From contig MU831910.1 of the NCBI GenBank assembly GCA_029204225.1, forward strand, positions 33,177 through 97,176: a stretch of 64,000 nucleotides of DNA, read 5' to 3'. The notes beneath the pieces were generated by a model, which did not search any database, was not told the origin of the DNA, and saw nothing but the letters and a program-made list of their open reading frames with translations. Shown here one piece after another: positions 62,940 to 64,000 of this stretch. The position numbers and the translations under genes are program-made. The DNA is from Diphasiastrum complanatum. Lineage: Eukaryota; Streptophyta; Lycopodiopsida; Lycopodiales; Lycopodiaceae. Within the stretch, counting starts at the first letter, position 1; the number at the start of each line of letters is the position of its first letter.

Positions 62940-63660
62940 GACTAACTCTAAAGATCGCACACAAGAGGGATATGTACGACAGGTAGCAACTGAATGTCGC
63001 ACTTGTGCGCAAGTAGGTATCGTTGCAAAAAATGGACAACAAAGCGCAGCGCACAAGAGCGATATGTTGTGAATTTTGAAAAAGAAAAAAATAAAAAATC
63101 AATCAGGTTTCGTGTCTTTTATACTGAATTTTCACATGTGTGGTCAACGGTCAATGGATACGTGTTTACTTCTGATTGGACTGCATGTACTGGCACGTGT
63201 GAGGTGACAGTTGGACACGTGTGAAATGACACCAGTACACGGGTCTCGTGTTCATCGTCGGTTCGACAACATGTGTCACTCTCGCATTTAGCCGTACAAA
63301 TCCCACACGTGCGACAAGACGTTCTTTTTGCATGTGCGAACCGTGATATAAAATCACAAACTCCGATGAATTTTTTTCACTTTTTTTTTCGCTCCGCATA
63401 TCGCACTTGTGCGTCTCCTTCACAATTGATATTCTGCTACTGCCTTCCATGCGCACAGGTCCGATATTTCTGCCTACGTGTCTCCTCATATCGGACTTGT
63501 GCGCCTCTCTTCTATACTAATTGATTTCTCTGATATTTGGCTCGCACAGGTCTGATACCATACATTCTTTTTGTACATATTGGTCCTCTGCGAGGGCTTC
63601 ATAATTCTTCCTTGATTATCCTAGTCGTCACACACAAGTGTGATATCCCCTAGTACATTC
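62940..63660. promoter_or_regulatory. Cluster of GCACAAGTGC-type and CACGTG motifs
   Basis: TCGCACTTGTGCG-like palindromes or half-variants next to GATAT/TATCG occur near 62950, 62997, 63050, 63401, 63454, 63491, 63543 and 63632. CACGTG cores lie at 63194, 63216 and 63306, within (C/G)ACACGTGTGA-like contexts. The density is far above the rest of the window apart from the LTRs. The function is unknown; it may be a regulatory or LTR/subterminal region. Confidence 0.45.
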
Positions 63661-64000
63661 CATGGATAGGAGAAAGCAGACAAGGAGGGATTTCTTCTCT
63701 GTTGGCTCGTCCTCAGCTCCTGCAGTTTCCATTACACTCTCGCTAGATCTAGAAGGTGCAACGCAGCAGGTGGCTCTCTGAAATACGTAAGTATCAGAGA
63801 TCAACCGCTCTATTGATTCCCAGAGCTCCATTCTACCGTGTCGTCCGAAACATAACTAGAAATGACTCGGACAGCTTGTTAGATTCACACCCACTGCTCT
63901 CCAGTGCCTTCAGGAAGTTGCTGAAGACTATATGAGCCTTTATTTTGAAGATCTCATTTTTGTTTGCTATTCATTCCAAGAGAGTCACCATAATGTCTAA
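63661..64000. other. No gene assigned
   Basis: A 67-codon minus frame (63628-63831, starting MELWESIERLISDTYVF) could be a first exon or a chance frame. The window ends before this can be settled. Confidence 0.25.

Noticed and set aside
62940-63660. CRISPR-like or satellite array
   Set aside because: Motif copies are degenerate, in both orientations and irregularly spaced, and this is a plant nuclear sequence.

Overview
This is an AT-rich nuclear segment from a land plant, probably a vascular plant with a repeat-rich genome (fern, lycophyte or gymnosperm are possible; the sequence alone does not decide). The evidence is plant-type Ty1/copia and Ty3/gypsy retrotransposons primed by initiator tRNA-Met, CACTA-type (tnp2/DUF4216) transposase remains, a BAHD acyltransferase with the intron position I recall for suberin/cutin feruloyl transferases, a broken plant-type SAM methyltransferase, and short TTTAGGG-like blocks. 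No intact host gene was found. Almost everything readable is mobile-element sequence, host pseudogene or simple repeat.

Layout. 0.4-2.2 kb: a long AG array, then an LTR-like segment with a decayed gag. 3.6-4.5 kb: a copia gag/protease fragment (minus). 5.4-12.0 kb: an older chromodomain-type gypsy element whose 3' LTR is split by a 767-bp inversion; undoing the inversion restores the LTR and a 5-bp target duplication. 12.1-14.1 kb: methyltransferase pseudogene. 15.0-15.6 kb: a large inverted repeat built from TATGCTgAGCATA palindromes, beside another copia scrap. 16.3-18.5 kb: copia pol plus LTR. 19.8-23.7 kb: CT arrays, hairpins and tandem repeats.

23.7-36.2 kb holds two very young copia insertions. 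Copia-B (23730-28921) has near-identical LTRs and a perfect duplication, but its 1000-codon frame lacks the whole integrase. Copia-C (about 29525-35383) has near-identical LTRs and an intact 1316-codon Gag-Pol. Copia-C sits inside a decayed CACTA-like transposase gene, and copia-B sits in tandem repeats just upstream of it.

38.0-39.4 kb and 61.4-62.9 kb carry two inverted copies of a convergent two-gene unit (ORF-A and ORF-B) that I cannot assign to a named family; it is the best candidate here for an undescribed mobile system. 42-45.8 kb is a patchwork of rearranged copia fragments. 49.6-50.6 kb is a tandem duplication that includes its CT array. 51.7-52.9 kb is the truncated BAHD gene. 53.9-54.5 kb is a possible SET-domain pseudogene. 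54.7-58.6 kb is a second, better preserved CACTA transposase pseudogene. 59.9-61.3 kb holds a gypsy fragment and an inverted-repeat (MITE-like) element. 62.9-63.7 kb is a cluster of CACGTG and GCACAAGTGC-type motifs.

The genes do not form a pathway. The window records successive insertion, nesting, inversion and decay, with one element (copia-C) that looks able to move by itself and one (copia-B) that would need integrase supplied in trans.
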